NCBI GenBank assembly: GCA_014905825.1
Contig: JACGCN010000020.1
Location: 248,001-312,000 of the forward strand
Reading direction: 5' to 3'
Length of the DNA stretch: 64,000 nt
From: Lyophyllum atratum
Lineage: Eukaryota; Basidiomycota; Agaricomycetes; Agaricales; Lyophyllaceae
Position numbers and translations under genes: made by a program
The notes under the pieces: generated by a model
What the model saw: only the letters and a program-made list of their open reading frames with translations
Told to the model about the DNA's origin: nothing
Database searches by the model: none
Shown here: one piece after another, positions 21,056 through 33,142 of the stretch
How positions within the stretch are numbered: the stretch's first letter is position 1
How the letters are laid out: each line of letters opens with the position of its first letter

Positions 21056-22949
21056 GAACTTGGACAAAGTGAATTATTTGTAACGTTTACGCCTTTATGA
21101 TGACCACTACATGTTCTTGCGAAAAAGAGAAACCATGCTGGTTGTACAACTGCTTTTCCCGCCACTTAGTTGCGCCTTGTGGCCAGATCTTGCCATGTCG
21201 CGCGGAGAATCCCTCCCGCACCGAGGGATTTCTGCTCATGCATATTCTAATATCAATAATGGGCGTCGAACATGTACGAGATCGCTGCAATCTATCACAT
21301 GAAGGACTACAAGGCGCTGCAAAGAATCCAGTTCGGTTCTCAATTAAGAGCGGATGATCTGACATAGAAGCCTCATTCCCGTTCACGACCTAGAAGGTCC
21401 TTCGCGATCGACCTGGTGCGTAGACGAGTAACAACTCATCACCAGATGGACGTCTCCTCAAGCTGATGAGATAACAAGATCTATATCGAGGGCCACGGCC
21501 GAAACTAACATTCTATTTCCCGGTATCTGGCTCCTTAGGTACGGAGAAAATGTGTTTGGCTTCATCGCTTCTAGCGGACAAGTATGATTACTGTTTAAAA
21601 CCGCGGAAGTCTACAATACTGGCAAAACCCCTACCAGTCTTGTCGACGCCGGATCCTGCTAGAGAAGCTCTATATTATCGCCCAATAATATTCGATCCAA
21701 GAATAATCCACTGGAAATTCCGAGGAGGTGCATACACCTTCGACGCGAGTCGCTTCCTCGTCCTTTCGGTCTGACGGCCGACTGGACCTAGAAGGACATC
21801 CAATTTCCATCGATGAGTTGAGGATAATCGGAACGATGCATGATGGGTTGTGCACCATGCAGTGGGCCGGTTCATAACGTTGGTGGCGTAGCCCATGAGA
21901 GTTTAACGCTCATGGGCGACGGTGACCCACGCTGATGCCCAAACATGAGGCGCGGGCCGTGATCGAAATTGGGATGTGGGGTAGGATTCTATGCAGTTTT
22001 TTCTGATGGGCGACTTCTCGATGCTCGACTCGACGGGCTGCAGAGCGGCAGGAATGAAAGCCAAGGGAATTGATGTTCTCGTTCCTCCATCGTAACAACA
22101 TAGAAGCCATGATCTGCATGTGAATGGATACCATTTATTGGAGAAGGAACGACTGGGGTGAGAGAACGCCGCGATGTCGGGGCCCAGGAAGGCCTTCGCC
22201 TGTGCGAATGGGATCACAGTGCGGGGTAGATGGTCAAGATAAGAGGAATCTAAGACGGCAGCTGATGGTGAAATCAGTTCGATGGGCGTGCATCACATCG
22301 GGCGTGGGCTTGGGAAGGACATTCCGGGAGTTGAGGATCTAAAAATGTCACAAAATGTCCGCCGAGAAGACGAACGGGCGTGCTTAGAGTGTTCTCGAAG
22401 AGAGACATGCGAGATATTGTGTCTGCCTGCCATCAGACAGCCGATAGCAGCGCCTGGCCTGAAAGGCTTCGGGCACGGGTGAACAAATCGAAGCAAGATG
22501 ACAGCACAGCATGGTGGATTCATGCGCCGAAGCTCAGATGAAGAGATTGTTAACGATGAACGGAGAAAGAACATCATAACCGATGATGACCACGCCGTAT
22601 GCGGAGGGCGAAATTCATAGAAGCTGATGGCTCTCTCAAGCGATCGATAAAGACCGCTCTCGGGAATGTCGATCAAGGAACATCAGAAGAAGGTCCAGCA
22701 ATGGGCGGCTCGACGCACGATGTCAGGTACTGCTGGCACGTCATGAGTAAGAGAGTACTCTGCTGCGCTTGTATGTCCGAAAATCTGATCTATCTCCAAC
22801 GATGAGAAGCTTCTAAAGAGCAATACGATCGACTAGTGCATCAGAGAAGCTTCGATATCCCGCAACTTGTGATCGATTTCGGATTGCGGGGAAATAGGGT
22901 TGTCAAGCGTGCATTTAAAATTGAGATAGACATCATCCACTGAAAGGTA
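21056..22949. other. Gene-poor stretch, 1.9 kb
   Basis: Several frames of 60-127 codons exist on both strands but none shows a recognisable motif, consistent splice structure or conserved composition. A 9-bp perfect stem with a 9-nt loop lies at 21891-21917. I see no RNA gene or element boundary. Confidence 0.4.
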
Positions 22950-23663
22950 TCAGTCGACCGTGACCCCACGCGATCGCAGATCATCTTTGGCTTGTGAGAT
23001 TTCCTGGAAGAGTGGGATAAAAAATCCAAGTCAGGATTCAGGAACCAAGGTGGAGGAACGAGACAGAAAAACGCATCGGCGGAAGATAAGAAACGTCGAG
23101 AAATGACTGTGGGATGGGAAAGGAAGACGGAAACCAGTTCGAGCGGCTCTACTCCCAGTTTGCGTATCGCGTTCGCAGAGTCGAACCGCTCAAGAATTCT
23201 TTTCTTTTCACAAAAAAAGAAAAAAAAAACACCAAAACATTGGAATGGCCTGGAAGGTATTCCAAGTCCCTTTCTGGTCCGAATGAACAAAAGAAGATAG
23301 ATCGACACAGAGGTATGTGGTAAAATAAGAAGAGCTGATGACTCACTCCAAGAAGTTCGGTATACGCTTCTGGACAGTCTCTAAATGTGAATATACCCCA
23401 TCCAAGAGTCCACAGCGAGTATGAGCCAAACGACACGAGAATCCACCATGGAATCTAGGTTTGTAAGATAAATAATTGAAAAGCGAAAGTGAAGGGCGTC
23501 AGTTCATAGTTATTGGAGAAAGGAATGCGTGACGCACCATCGGAATGATCTCCTGTGCCGCTTTCTCATCCACCAAAGGAACCGCAACAATTTGGAAGAA
23601 AGCCAGGAGGTAGAGAGTAGTAAAGAAAGTGGCGATCAAGCCCATTCGGCTAGCGCGAGACAT
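22950..23663 (-). CDS. DPM3: Dolichol-phosphate mannosyltransferase subunit 3
   Basis: This small ER membrane protein anchors and stabilises the catalytic subunit of dolichol-phosphate-mannose synthase, which makes the mannose donor for N-glycans, O-mannose and GPI anchors. Exons: 23663-23538, 23454-23347 and 23003-22950 (about 95 residues). Exon 1 gives MSRASRMGLIATFFTTLYLL, the first membrane span, and VPLVDEKAAQEIIPM. Exon 2 gives PWWILVSFGSYSLWTLGWG, the second span, and the signature FTFRDCPEAYTELL. Exon 3 gives EISQAKDDLRSRGVTVD, the C-terminal tail that contacts the catalytic subunit. Order and length match the family. Intron 2 is 343 nt, far longer than its neighbours, and holds an A-rich run near 23212. 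Confidence 0.94.
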
Positions 23664-23778
23664 CCTGTTCTTCTTGTTGCGATGAAGAGTGCAGACCGCT
23701 ATTTTGAGGTCGAATCTTCCTTGAACAGGTAGCGCGCGCACAGGCTTCAAGAGTTGTTGTAAAGATTATCAGTTCACG

Positions 23779-23885
23779 GTCGTCGTTCAAGCTGTGTCGT
23801 GGCCACGGTGACTGACAGTGACAAGGTGATCCACGTGGCATCACGAGGCTCAAGTAGAATCAGATTAGATTAGATTACCCTGGGA
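23779..23885 (+). repeat. Direct repeat copy A (about 107 bp)
   Basis: This segment (GTCGTCGTTCAAGCTGTGTC ... ending CCCTGGGA) is matched with small differences by 25811-25912, including the CAGATTAGAT blocks near the end. It lies about 115 bp upstream of the DPM3 start. Confidence 0.8.
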
Positions 23886-24000
23886 ATACCTGCCGGCGCA
23901 AATACCGTCTCTCATCCGCATGATGTATGTACTACATAACTAGCGCTATATCTTACAGATCTGCATTAGCTCAAGAAAACCCGAAGTAATAGAGCGACTG

Positions 24001-25283
24001 TCACAGGTGTGGTATATATGTTGTCCAATCTACATTAGTATGCACCGCCTCTGGCATGGAACGAAGACAAGTGAATGCCTCGACGATGAGCGTTAAGCGA
24101 GCTGTAACATATGTCAGCCCCAGGAGGATCATGAGGATGGCAGCAACAGCATCCCTCCACTCCCTCGACCCAACCTTCATCATGTGATATCCCCGGTAGT
24201 AGGATGATTCTGGGCTTGCGAACATGCCAGCTATGGGCCAGAGGGCATGTTTAAAGGAATTCTCCTTTAAGTTATGGTAGAGGTAGGTGCCAACGGGCGG
24301 TATAAACGTGATACAGAGGCTGCTGATGCGCCAGAGGAGTCGCTCCATAGTGGTGGGGAAGTGGATGGACCATGCCAAACAGTGCAAGCCGCCGAAGACG
24401 GCGCCGAAGAGGGAGAGTGTGGTTCTGATCCAAACGTCAAAATTCTCATGCCAAAACATTTTACGACGTAGGTCATGCTCGTCGGTGGTGTCTTTGAGCA
24501 ACTCGTCTGCCTGGGCCTGAGTGATATATATATAGACATGGGTTTTTACATCCATGGGCTTGTTCCACCAAAATGAGTAGCAAGTCATGCATATGATGAC
24601 AAACGAGGCCGTGGTCACCTCCAGCTCTGTGATCGGTAAACGTCTCTGTACCCGGGCTGCACATTTAATGAGAAACCAGAAGACTTGGATGCACGCAACG
24701 GCCTTGGAAAGCGCGTCAGCCTTGCTGCGATCATCGATAGCGTGCTGCAACTCAGTCAACGAGACGATGTTCCTCTGAGCAAGGAAGAGCACATGGCTTG
24801 GTGCATAAATGACGTCGTGGGCAGGATAGATGCCTGTGCGTTTGGGGATCCGACGTTGTCCATCCACCGCGGCTCTAAAGCCAGACATATAGTAAAACAT
24901 TGAGTGGGTCATAGTCCAATCGTCCGCGAACGTAACATCGTCAGCGTTGTGTACGTTCTTCTCTGGAAGTCCGCTGCATCAAGCTCTTGAGAAGTAGCAT
25001 ATCGAAAGAACGACGCACCACGACACTCGTTGGTCCACCTCCTAATCATACGCAATGACTCCCTTGCCTTGTACCAGTCCGTAAACGCCATTGACAGCAT
25101 TATTTCCGGAACCAATACGGCACCAAAGGTATAAAGCAGTTTCTCCATCATGTTCTTAACGTGTCGGTCGGGCGGCTTGATCCCCACATGGATCGTGACC
25201 CAGGTGCAGATATAAAGGGTGAGCAAGCAGCTCTGAACGATGTCATAAGTGCTGCGATCGCCCCCCACGAATATTGACGCCAT
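24001..25283 (-). CDS. Multi-span membrane protein of an Agaricomycete-expanded family
   Basis: Two exons, 25283-25019 and 24962-24001, joined by a 56-nt GTGCGT...CCAG intron that restores one frame (ECRE-KNVHNADDVTFADDW). About 408 residues. The start MASIFVGGDRSTYDIVQSCL leads into a first span (TLYICTWVTIHVGI). Others follow at KLLYTFGAVLVPEIMLSM, ASFVIICMTCYSFWW, LSLFGAVFGGLHCLAW and AVAAILMILLGLTYV. The motifs DWTMTHSMFYYMSGF and WRISSLCITFIPP belong to a large family of integral membrane proteins in mushroom genomes with no assigned function. The gene looks intact. It is bracketed by two copies of a roughly 105-bp direct repeat. Confidence 0.8.
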
Positions 25284-26144
25284 TCTGCTGTGGTTGGGGA
25301 AGCGGCGCAGCCGTCGAAGGCACTCTACTGGGGCTAGGGATTCCCTAGATGATCAAATGTGGAACCGAAGACAAAGAAGCAGCAAGGTTCGCAATTTGTA
25401 GCTTTCATTGCTGTGGAGGCTGGGAAATAGATGCAAGCCCAGGCTGTGCGCCGTGTATGCATCAACAATTAAACACCGCGATGAATCTGGAGGAGCGTAC
25501 AGCATCCAGCGTCAATCTGTCGTGAGTTCTGATGGGCCGTCGATCTTCGACAGACTCTCTGGAGCAGAAGTAACGCCTATAAAGTGGCTTCATCTCGCGC
25601 ATATCTGTTGGATGAAGTAAGGTGAAGTGGCGGCAGTGGCATGGTACATTCACCATTGCCGACGAGGACCAGGTCCATCATGTTTCGCAATTGCCATCTC
25701 GTGAATCATTACGTGGCGAAAACTCGGACATAGATTTTGCTCACGAGGAAACTCGGATTCACGTACTACTACTAGTAGTCTTGGTGTCTAATGTTTTGTC
25801 AAGGTCAGATGTCGTCGTTCAGGCTGTGTCGTGGTGACGGTGACTGACGAGGTGATCCACATTGGGATGATGAGGCCCAACTAAATCAGATTAGATCAGA
25901 TTACACCAGGGAGATCAAATTTTATTTTTTTCGCGTTCGCTCCAGGTCCATGAGAACTACACGGACAGGAGAGAAGCTACACAGTGTTCAATGCATACAT
26001 ATATTTACAGGCACCTTCGAAATGGAAATGCTTTACGTATATAACCATATTTCCCAGAGTTATCGTATTACTGCTCTACAATCGGCTGCCAAGGGTGATG
26101 ATACTGGTTCGCGCTTGGATCATGAGGGTGAAAAGGTATAAGTC
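25284..26144. other. Intergenic, 0.86 kb, with repeat copy B
   Basis: This stretch lies between the membrane-protein start (25283, minus) and the glutaredoxin stop (26145, minus). Apart from the direct repeat at 25811-25912 no feature is seen. Confidence 0.5.
25811..25912 (+). repeat. Direct repeat copy B (about 102 bp)
   Basis: Matches 23779-23885 in the same orientation: GTCGTCGTTCAGGCTGTGTC, CGGTGACTGAC, GTGATCCAC and the CAGATTAGAT blocks. I estimate roughly 80 percent identity by eye. Confidence 0.8.
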
Positions 26145-26679
26145 TTACGTGCGGATGAGCTTCGTAAGCCTTCCGCTTTTCCAACCTGCTTGAACGTCAT
26201 CGTTTCCTGGAATGATATCAGCTTCTACACCCGAGAAGGAATACATTGTAATTGCATACCTCCAATATGCTCGCCGTCTATCAAAGGCTCTTGAGTGGGA
26301 GGTCGGTGTAACGAATAGTGATGAGGTACTCACCGACGAAGACATTGGGTACAGTACGCTGTCCGGTCTTTTCCAACAGATAAGCTTGAATAGCATCCCC
26401 GTCGTCCCTCTCGTCCAGTCTATAGGATTATGATTCAAATTGCAGATGCGGGTCGAGTAATGATTCTAGGTAGCTTACTCGATTATCTCCTTCTCGACGT
26501 CAGGAAACTCTCTATCAAAGACGGCCTTGGCTTTCTTGCAGTACGGGCACCAACTCTTGGAGAAGATAGCGACCTTCTTGTTCTGGATAGTACTCTACGT
26601 GAAGGAGCAAAATATTCGTCAGTTCTGTAAAGTTATATGAGAGACGTTCACATACATCTACGAGTTCTTTGACAGTCAT
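26145..26679 (-). CDS. Dithiol glutaredoxin (CPYC)
   Basis: Glutathione-dependent oxidoreductase that reduces disulfides and mixed glutathione disulfides. Exons: 26679-26656, 26594-26479, 26419-26334, 26277-26260 (18 nt) and 26206-26145. The protein is about 101 residues. Visible motifs: VAIFSKSWCPYCKKAK with the active site CPYC, the TVP turn in GQRTVPNVFVDG, and the GG-D glutathione-binding motif EHIGGNDD. It ends GWKSGRLTKLIRT. The frame is open upstream to another ATG at 26787, adding 36 residues rich in Arg, Ser and Phe that resemble a mitochondrial presequence. I prefer 26679 because a TATA-like element lies inside that extension; dual-start targeting as in yeast Grx2 is possible. Confidence 0.93.
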
Positions 26680-26767
26680 TTGGAGGGTATTATTTCGTTC
26701 GTGGAAAAGAGATGAAAAGAAAGCTGCTGAAAGAGTGGGTGGAGATGAGCGTCGGAGGGAGAGGCAG

Positions 26768-26775
26768 CTATAAAG
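26768..26775 (-). promoter_or_regulatory. TATA-like element before glutaredoxin
   Basis: On the minus strand CTTTATAG lies about 90 bases before the ATG at 26679 and is followed by a CT-rich stretch typical of a fungal transcription start. If used, the upstream ATG at 26787 is not transcribed. Confidence 0.45.
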
Positions 26776-26787
26776 GCGGGGAAACAT

Positions 26788-29700
26788 GGTTTACTCAGCC
26801 GAGGTGGGTCACCCGACCGGATGGCGTCAGTGACCACGTGCCAAACTCGCATCCGGAGTTGAACTGTTGAGTTGTGGCTCTGGTGGCCGACCCGAACTTT
26901 CATCATGTCTCCAGCGTTGCATCTTGTCTTCGTTGAATTCAACCTTCCCAGCAATACGTGTGCAGCTCGAAACCAGTTTACCACTGTATTATTGGAGTAA
27001 AAGACCTGAAAACGACCGAAATTTGAATCGCATTACTCAAGTTAGATGATCAATCAAGTTGATGTGCAGAGGTGTGTCTGACTACCTTTTCGTCCAAAAA
27101 AAGTATGTATCACGCTCATGCTGTACACTTCTTCTGTTATTTTAGGCATTCGATACATTCCCTGGCCAGCCCTCTTTGAGCGTTTGTTAAGTTCTTCCGA
27201 ATGCGATGATCTGCAAGAAGAGCACCTCGAACCACCCGTTCAAAGTGCTGCCATGTGAATGCTGCACCTCCACTGCTTCTTCCATTCTCCCTTGACAGTG
27301 CGCGATTTTGCTTGGCCCAGGCTGTTGAATCTCGATGTACATGGAATGCAGCTAGGCTGTCTTACAATTGCGTAATTTGCGTCGATGTTCTCGTCGACTA
27401 AGTACATCGATAGGACCTTTTGTGGGCGAGTGCCAGAGCGATCACCACCCTCTGTTCGCAACGCGCATCACACCTAGGCAATGTCTGATCCCAGGATCCC
27501 TTCTCGATACTTCCCACCGGACCACTGTCCAGAGCTGGATGGTAAAATAGGTATGGGGAACCGCCAACAAGTAATGAGATTCTCTTCGCCCTGACACGAT
27601 GCGGTTCCTCATTCGTATAGCGCGTAGCTGACGAATGTCCCGGTTTGAAAGGCAGGAATGGCAAAACAACTAGCGAATGACAATTTGCATATGACTAACT
27701 TTGCTTATTCTGGCCAGGATTAAGCTTTCCACATCTTCGCTCGCGGCTCTTCCAAAAGAAGCACACTAACGGTTCCCTAGACCTCCATAAGCGACTATAT
27801 TCCGGTCTGTATAGGACTCCACTCAAGGACTTATCTTTGTATCCTTCTCGATAATTCACCGGTATCTCATCCATCCGTCAATTCATCCGTCCTGTCAAGT
27901 CGTCTTCGACCGTTTTCGCGCAGATAAGACACCTTCAACGGGCGGGACTTAAATAGCGCCGCCCTTGAGCTCGGATCTCAAACTTCCTGGAAGATTGCCT
28001 CCCAGATAGTTCTCTTCAGGACTGGATCTGGCCTTCAGGCCAGAACTGGTATAGCTGGGAGCACTAACCTATCAATAGACTGACGTCGACATGCAGGCGT
28101 CTTTCTGACCCAGACTCACGTATTGGAAATGGCGGTTCAACACCCGCTGAATTGTCTCTCCCACCAACTGGTAGGTGGATGCACACTTAACGTCCGCTGC
28201 ATCTCTGTATCCCCAGGCCCCCCGCGAGTTAGCTCTCTTAGAGCGGATGTACTTACAAAGCTATTTCAATTTGATTTCAATTCAGGAATAATTTTTATCC
28301 TGTCTGTCGCCCTTTCTCTCACCGACCACGTCAGGAAAAGCTAAATTCCAAAGGGATTCGACCTACCTTCTCTCTTTCAACGCCTCCATCACTTGATAGC
28401 AGCCGGGAGAAATATACAACCTCCGTGGAATCCCGTGCTTCACAGTAGTGCGGGGCTTCTGACCTAAAACCTGCCTCACTGCACTTACTTTAAACGCTTG
28501 ACAACGTTTTGGGCGTTGACGCCTGACCCTGTGTTGTCCTTGCACCGAATGGCTGGATTTTGCAATATTTTCCTGATCACCGCTATCAAGCCTTGACTTT
28601 CGACTCTCTGTAGACAATAACACCGACTGCGCCGCTCCCCGGTATATCCCCGGACTCAATATCATACTGGCGCAAATTCGTTACAATATGCTCAATTTCG
28701 GATCGACGCGTGGTTGACCACGCCTTGCGACGCCGTTAATTTGATACATCGACCAACGAACACTTGCGGGTGAGTGCAGCGGGTTCTCATCGAATGCCGA
28801 ATCCCCACCGTCTGATCTCTTGTCTCCTATCGTATTCCACTGTCGCAACCCGAATTCTGTGACCTTTCGAAACGCCAAGGATTGGGAGCCCGGATTAACT
28901 CTTTCACGCTGCAAATTTCCCCTCAATATATGGGCTGTTGGGCCTTCTTGGACCTGCAGTTTGAGCGAGCGCGCAATAATCCGGCCTCCCCGACAATGTT
29001 TATCGTTCAACTCAGCTAGTGAGTGGGGAATTCATCTTGCATTGCAGACCGTCGTATACCGCGGCGATGCGGGAAATACGCCACGTTTTCCGATACTACC
29101 ATGCGTTCAGCGTCGTACGTAGCCTCGTTCCTCGAACCCATGACACGGTAATGCTGGTCAGGTAGACAGCCCTGACCGGAGGATCATCCACGACACTTGG
29201 TATGTCCACTGGGCACAAAGGAGGACTCATATCATCGGAATTCGCATGCATTACCTCCCCATTATCGATGGCCGCTCTCTGAGCTAGTCCGAGCTGGTTT
29301 GACGGGCCATTTGACATATTGCACATTGCACATAACCCCGCTGACCGTTCAATTCTAGAATTCCAGGATGTCAGATAAACAATTGGATCGCCTACATCAT
29401 GGCAGCCTCTCCATGACATTCGCCGTTGCGGGTGCGTTCCGAGCACCGGAACACGCTGTGCGACCTCCGAGCTTCCACGTGCTTCGCGACAACGACCCTT
29501 CAACTCCGTTCCCAACACCCCTGGCCGAAGCCCGGTATGGGTGTGCCGTTGCCTGCCGTAGCCACGATGTTGCCCGGCGCGCATTATCCGATAACATCAA
29601 TGATGGACTCTGCCTACATCGCCGTCCCATCCATCTATCTATCCATCGATACCATCCGCTAAGACATTGACCCAATCATCATGAATATCTCAACAAAATT

Positions 29701-30986
29701 AATATTGACGATGTCAACCGAGCATTCTGCCATTCGATACCTCAAGGTACCATCGAAACAATTATCAGATCGGCCCCCAACTCGCCAAGCGTCGTAGATG
29801 AGTCCGCAAATCCATTCTGATTCTCCAACAACGCTGCATACCCCTCAGAACATCAGTCCGTGGAGCACGGCTGATACGTTTACGTAGCACGTCTGTGAAT
29901 TGGCAAGCATGTCGGCGCGTTCATTTGTCGTATCAAATTCGTGTGCGAGCCATAAGTATGAGTATCCCAATCCCACTGCTTCGCCCGACGATCAAACTTT
30001 CCAATCTCAAGCATCTGGGGCTTAGAAGGCTTAGCCTGGCGTCTTGACATGGCTATTCCATTTTGCACCTGTCTGCACCTAGGCAACGAACTGGACTTCG
30101 CATCACCACGATTGATCACAACGTACCCTGATACACTGCATAGTACGCCGGTGATAACATGGAACTTGCTATATATGTTCTCCTACTAAGGCCTCGTAAA
30201 ATCCTCACGGGATCCTCTGTTGCGTGTTTCGTGGGACTTGTACGAGATCAACGTCTGGACTTACCCCACAACCCACTCCTACGCTGTCGCTTTACTTGGG
30301 TCCTCCTGCGCTCTAAGTGTCTGTTCAAGCCACTTGGTTTCCACCAGGAGTTAGCTGGTGTGTTATTTTGGAGCTCCTGCTGGAACATCATAATCTGGAG
30401 ATTTCCATTCATCGCTGAAATATTGAAACGTTCTTGAAATGCTGCTTGGACAGAAGGCAGTTTGGGAGTGTTCTGCGCATCAAAATGACCATTCTTGGCT
30501 AGAGAATTCCCGGCATGCACAGTCCATCTTCATCTAATAATGGAATGCAGCGATTCTCGATCAAGCTTGCATAGTCGTTGCATGAGGCTGTCGTCAGCCT
30601 CCGTCAACTTGCAACGGCTCCCCGTCAAGTCTATTCTTGCGTGCTGACGCGCTGTGCTTTCACGCCTCTCACGCGTCCTCTGGTTACACAGATGGTTATA
30701 CACGTAACGACTGGATGAGTTAACGGGCAAGGCCACTACACTACTCTGCGATAGGTATAGTCCATCGACTCGAAAAGACGATGGTATGGGCTACCTACAG
30801 GAGGATAGTTCGATAGATGTGAAGAGAAAAAAGAAAGAAAAAAAAAGTCTGTCGTCATGAGTAGTGCGTGAGGGGGTCCAAGACGAGGGGGAACATGCTC
30901 ATAGATTATCACTACTGACGCGGAAAAGTAAAAACCAGGATCTTGCCAATGCCAAAAACGAGAAACGCCGCTGGAAACCTAAAAAC
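26788..30986. other. Gene-poor region, 4.2 kb
   Basis: Open frames reach at most about 160 codons and none shows a domain, conserved motif or usable exon chain on either strand. Small palindromes occur (for example CTGGCC-TTCA-GGCCAG at about 28028). A TTAAATAG box followed by a GC-rich block lies near 27950. It may hold decayed transposons, but no ends were found. Confidence 0.4.
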
Positions 30987-31863
30987 CTATAGGACGATCG
31001 CAGCTCCGGCGACAGCCGAAAGAAGAACTGCGGCGATGGCTCCCACGTTGGTGTTCATCTTCAGAGCCGAGACGGCGGCGTTCGAGGTGGCCGCAGGGAA
31101 CCCACCAGAGGCAGAGCCGCTAGTGTGAGCAGAGCCAGTGGGTGCGGACGAAGGGGGGTTCGTGCGGGTGGTTCCGAATGTCGCGGTGGTAGTGGGCGCG
31201 GTGCTATGGGGGAGTGGGTAAGGCTTGATTAATGCTGGGCTCGTGCTTCTACGTAAATCTCGACGTACTTAGGAGGAACAGAGACTGTCGATCCGCCAGA
31301 GGTGGCCGAACCAGTTCCTGTGGTGGCGCCGGAGGTGGAAACTGTGCTGGAAGATATATCTTGAACCGCGAAACCTCCAGTCGAAGCGTAGACATTGTTA
31401 ATGTTTCCAATGTCGACTGCCTCCAACGTGTATCCATCGCTGGAAGAGAAAGGATTGAGAGAACTGCCAGAAATAGAACAATTCGACCTACCCCGCAGGA
31501 ACGATGGGCAAGGTGATGTCTATTGAGCCACTCTCGGGTATGACATTGTTTGCAATGGCGAACGCATTGTGGAAGACCTCGTTCTTGAGCTCCAAGGAGA
31601 AGGTAGCTCTGCGTTCCAAAGAAAAATGCTGAGTCAGGCGGCGAACAGTAAGAACGAAACTGGTGTGAACGCACGGGTCTCCTGGACTAGTCGTCCATGA
31701 GACAGTAACCTGACCACCAGAGGTCACTTTATCCGAAATTGTGAGCGTAAGGCCAGCAACCAAAGGAGTGACAAGAGCGAGGAGGCTACGTGGTTACGAA
31801 AATTGATGAGGCTCTTTGGGCTTTTCAGCTGCTAGCGGCCACGAACCTGAGCTTGCTGAACAT
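30987..31863 (-). CDS. GPI-anchored Ser/Thr-rich cell-surface protein
   Basis: Exons: 31863-31847, 31785-31675, 31608-31492, 31439-31269 and 31203-30987, about 210 residues. The signal peptide MFSKLSLLALVTPLVAG is made by splicing exon 1 to 2. A beta-sandwich-like region follows: LTLTISDKVTSGGQVTVSWT, ATFSLELKN and SGSIDITLPIVPAGDGYTLE. This resembles the N-terminal domain of yeast Kre9/Knh1-type wall proteins seen in many basidiomycete surface proteins. The second half is low-complexity Ser, Thr, Gly and Pro, a likely O-mannosylation zone. The C-terminus has a hydrophobic tail, VGAIAAVLLSAVAGAAIVL, preceded by small residues, as in a GPI-attachment signal. Function in the wall is inferred. 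Confidence 0.88.
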
Positions 31864-32180
31864 TTTGAAGGTCTTGAAGGATTTTCCAAAGGAAGAGGGG
31901 GAAAGGGGTATTAGGAGACGAGGAGTCGAAGAAAATGACAAGGACAACAACGACAGTGGGAGCCAACTTTTATAAGGGGCAAGCACCAACAAACAATCGA
32001 TATCGCAACATTTCTAAAGGGGCTTCTTCCGCATCATCTCCGAGGAATGTTGTCATTAAAAAGATTACAAGGTCCTCTCAAAGGGTGTATAGTAATTGTG
32101 TATAACGGGGGAGTGGTCGGAATAATCGAGGGTCAGGCTTCTGGTTCGATACAGCTCACTCCCGTACCATCCTATCCTCC
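31864..32180. other. Short intergenic, no gene seen
   Basis: The 317 bases upstream of the GPI-protein start and downstream of the ATP23 stop hold no coding frame; the left part is presumably the GPI-protein promoter. Confidence 0.5.
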
Positions 32181-33142
32181 TCAATAGATCTGTTGAAAGG
32201 CCGTGATGAGAAATGTGGAGAAGGGGTGAGAAGGTTCTTGTCCTGACCTCATCAAATGGACGCGTGTCGTTGAAACAGCTATCCCAGACTTCGTTGACCG
32301 CCTTCTCAGCAGTAGCAACGTCTGGACATGCGGGATTTTCAGCCACCGATATCACTGCCCGGCGACGCACACAGGCCTTGAGGAAAAGGGGGCGTAAAGG
32401 AGCACGTTAAACAGGGGTTCCGCAGAAAATATCGCATGCTAAACTTACCTGGTGCTGTTTCGAGAAAGAAGCAAAGCCACGACGTAGTTCCCGCGTGTAC
32501 CGGCAATCCCCGCTCAAGCTATTCGCTCGAATCTAAAGTTAGAAGGCATTGTTAGAAACGCAGTCCAAGAAAAAGCAGGAACGAGGGGGGGTAGGTGATG
32601 AATGGACGCTGGAAATGTACCTCGCTGCACGCATGATGGCGCAAATTGCTCCAATCCACTTTGAATTTACAGTGGTCATACATGTGTACAAGCTCGTGAA
32701 CCAGCGTCGATTCCATGTGTTTCTGACTGAAGAAATGTCCCGAACAAAGTACCACCGCTCCTGGATCCGGACTGAAGCCACCCGCACGAGACCAGTCGCA
32801 CGGAGCACAGAGAATATTTTGAGGGGGTACCTCGCAGCCTGACAGCTTCAAGTGATTAAGCATGAACACAACCGAGGGACCTAGTGCGTTATGACAATTT
32901 CTTCAAAATTATCTTTGAATGGTTATGAAAGAGCACTCACTGTAGTTCATGAGATACGTCTTTGTTTTTTCGCATTGGCGCGTCTGATGCATCCTAAGGT
33001 CCTCCATTCGGTCCTCCTCCGACACACCGAGGCCTGTGACCAGCGCGGCCTTTCTCCGCCATCTTTCGAATGCGCTTGTGGGCTGTGAGGAGGGAGGTGG
33101 TGAGGGTGGTTGGGAGGATGAACTTTTTTCGGAGTCGTCCAT
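32181..33142 (-). CDS. ATP23: Mitochondrial inner membrane metalloprotease ATP23
   Basis: Zinc metalloprotease of the intermembrane space that matures the F1Fo subunit Atp6 and helps its assembly. Exons: 33142-32941, 32880-32621, 32532-32449, 32376-32248 and 32189-32181. The start ATG at 33142 was taken because the frame above begins with a non-ATG codon. The Ser/Pro-rich head is followed by [19 protein letters not shown] and the Cys-containing block [13 protein letters not shown]. The zinc site is [12 protein letters not shown] (HExxH). Downstream are [32 protein letters not shown] and [11 protein letters not shown] at the very end. The last exon has only nine bases (Ile-Tyr-stop), needed to give the family C-terminus. 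All expected motifs are present. Confidence 0.95.

Noticed and set aside
27900..28120. LTR-like stretch (TTAAATAG followed by GC-rich sequence and a small palindrome)
   Set aside because: No TG...CA ends, primer-binding site or second copy could be found.
29096..29675. Frames of 92-162 codons on both strands
   Set aside because: No motif, no exon chain, several mutually overlapping frames of similar length; looks like chance.
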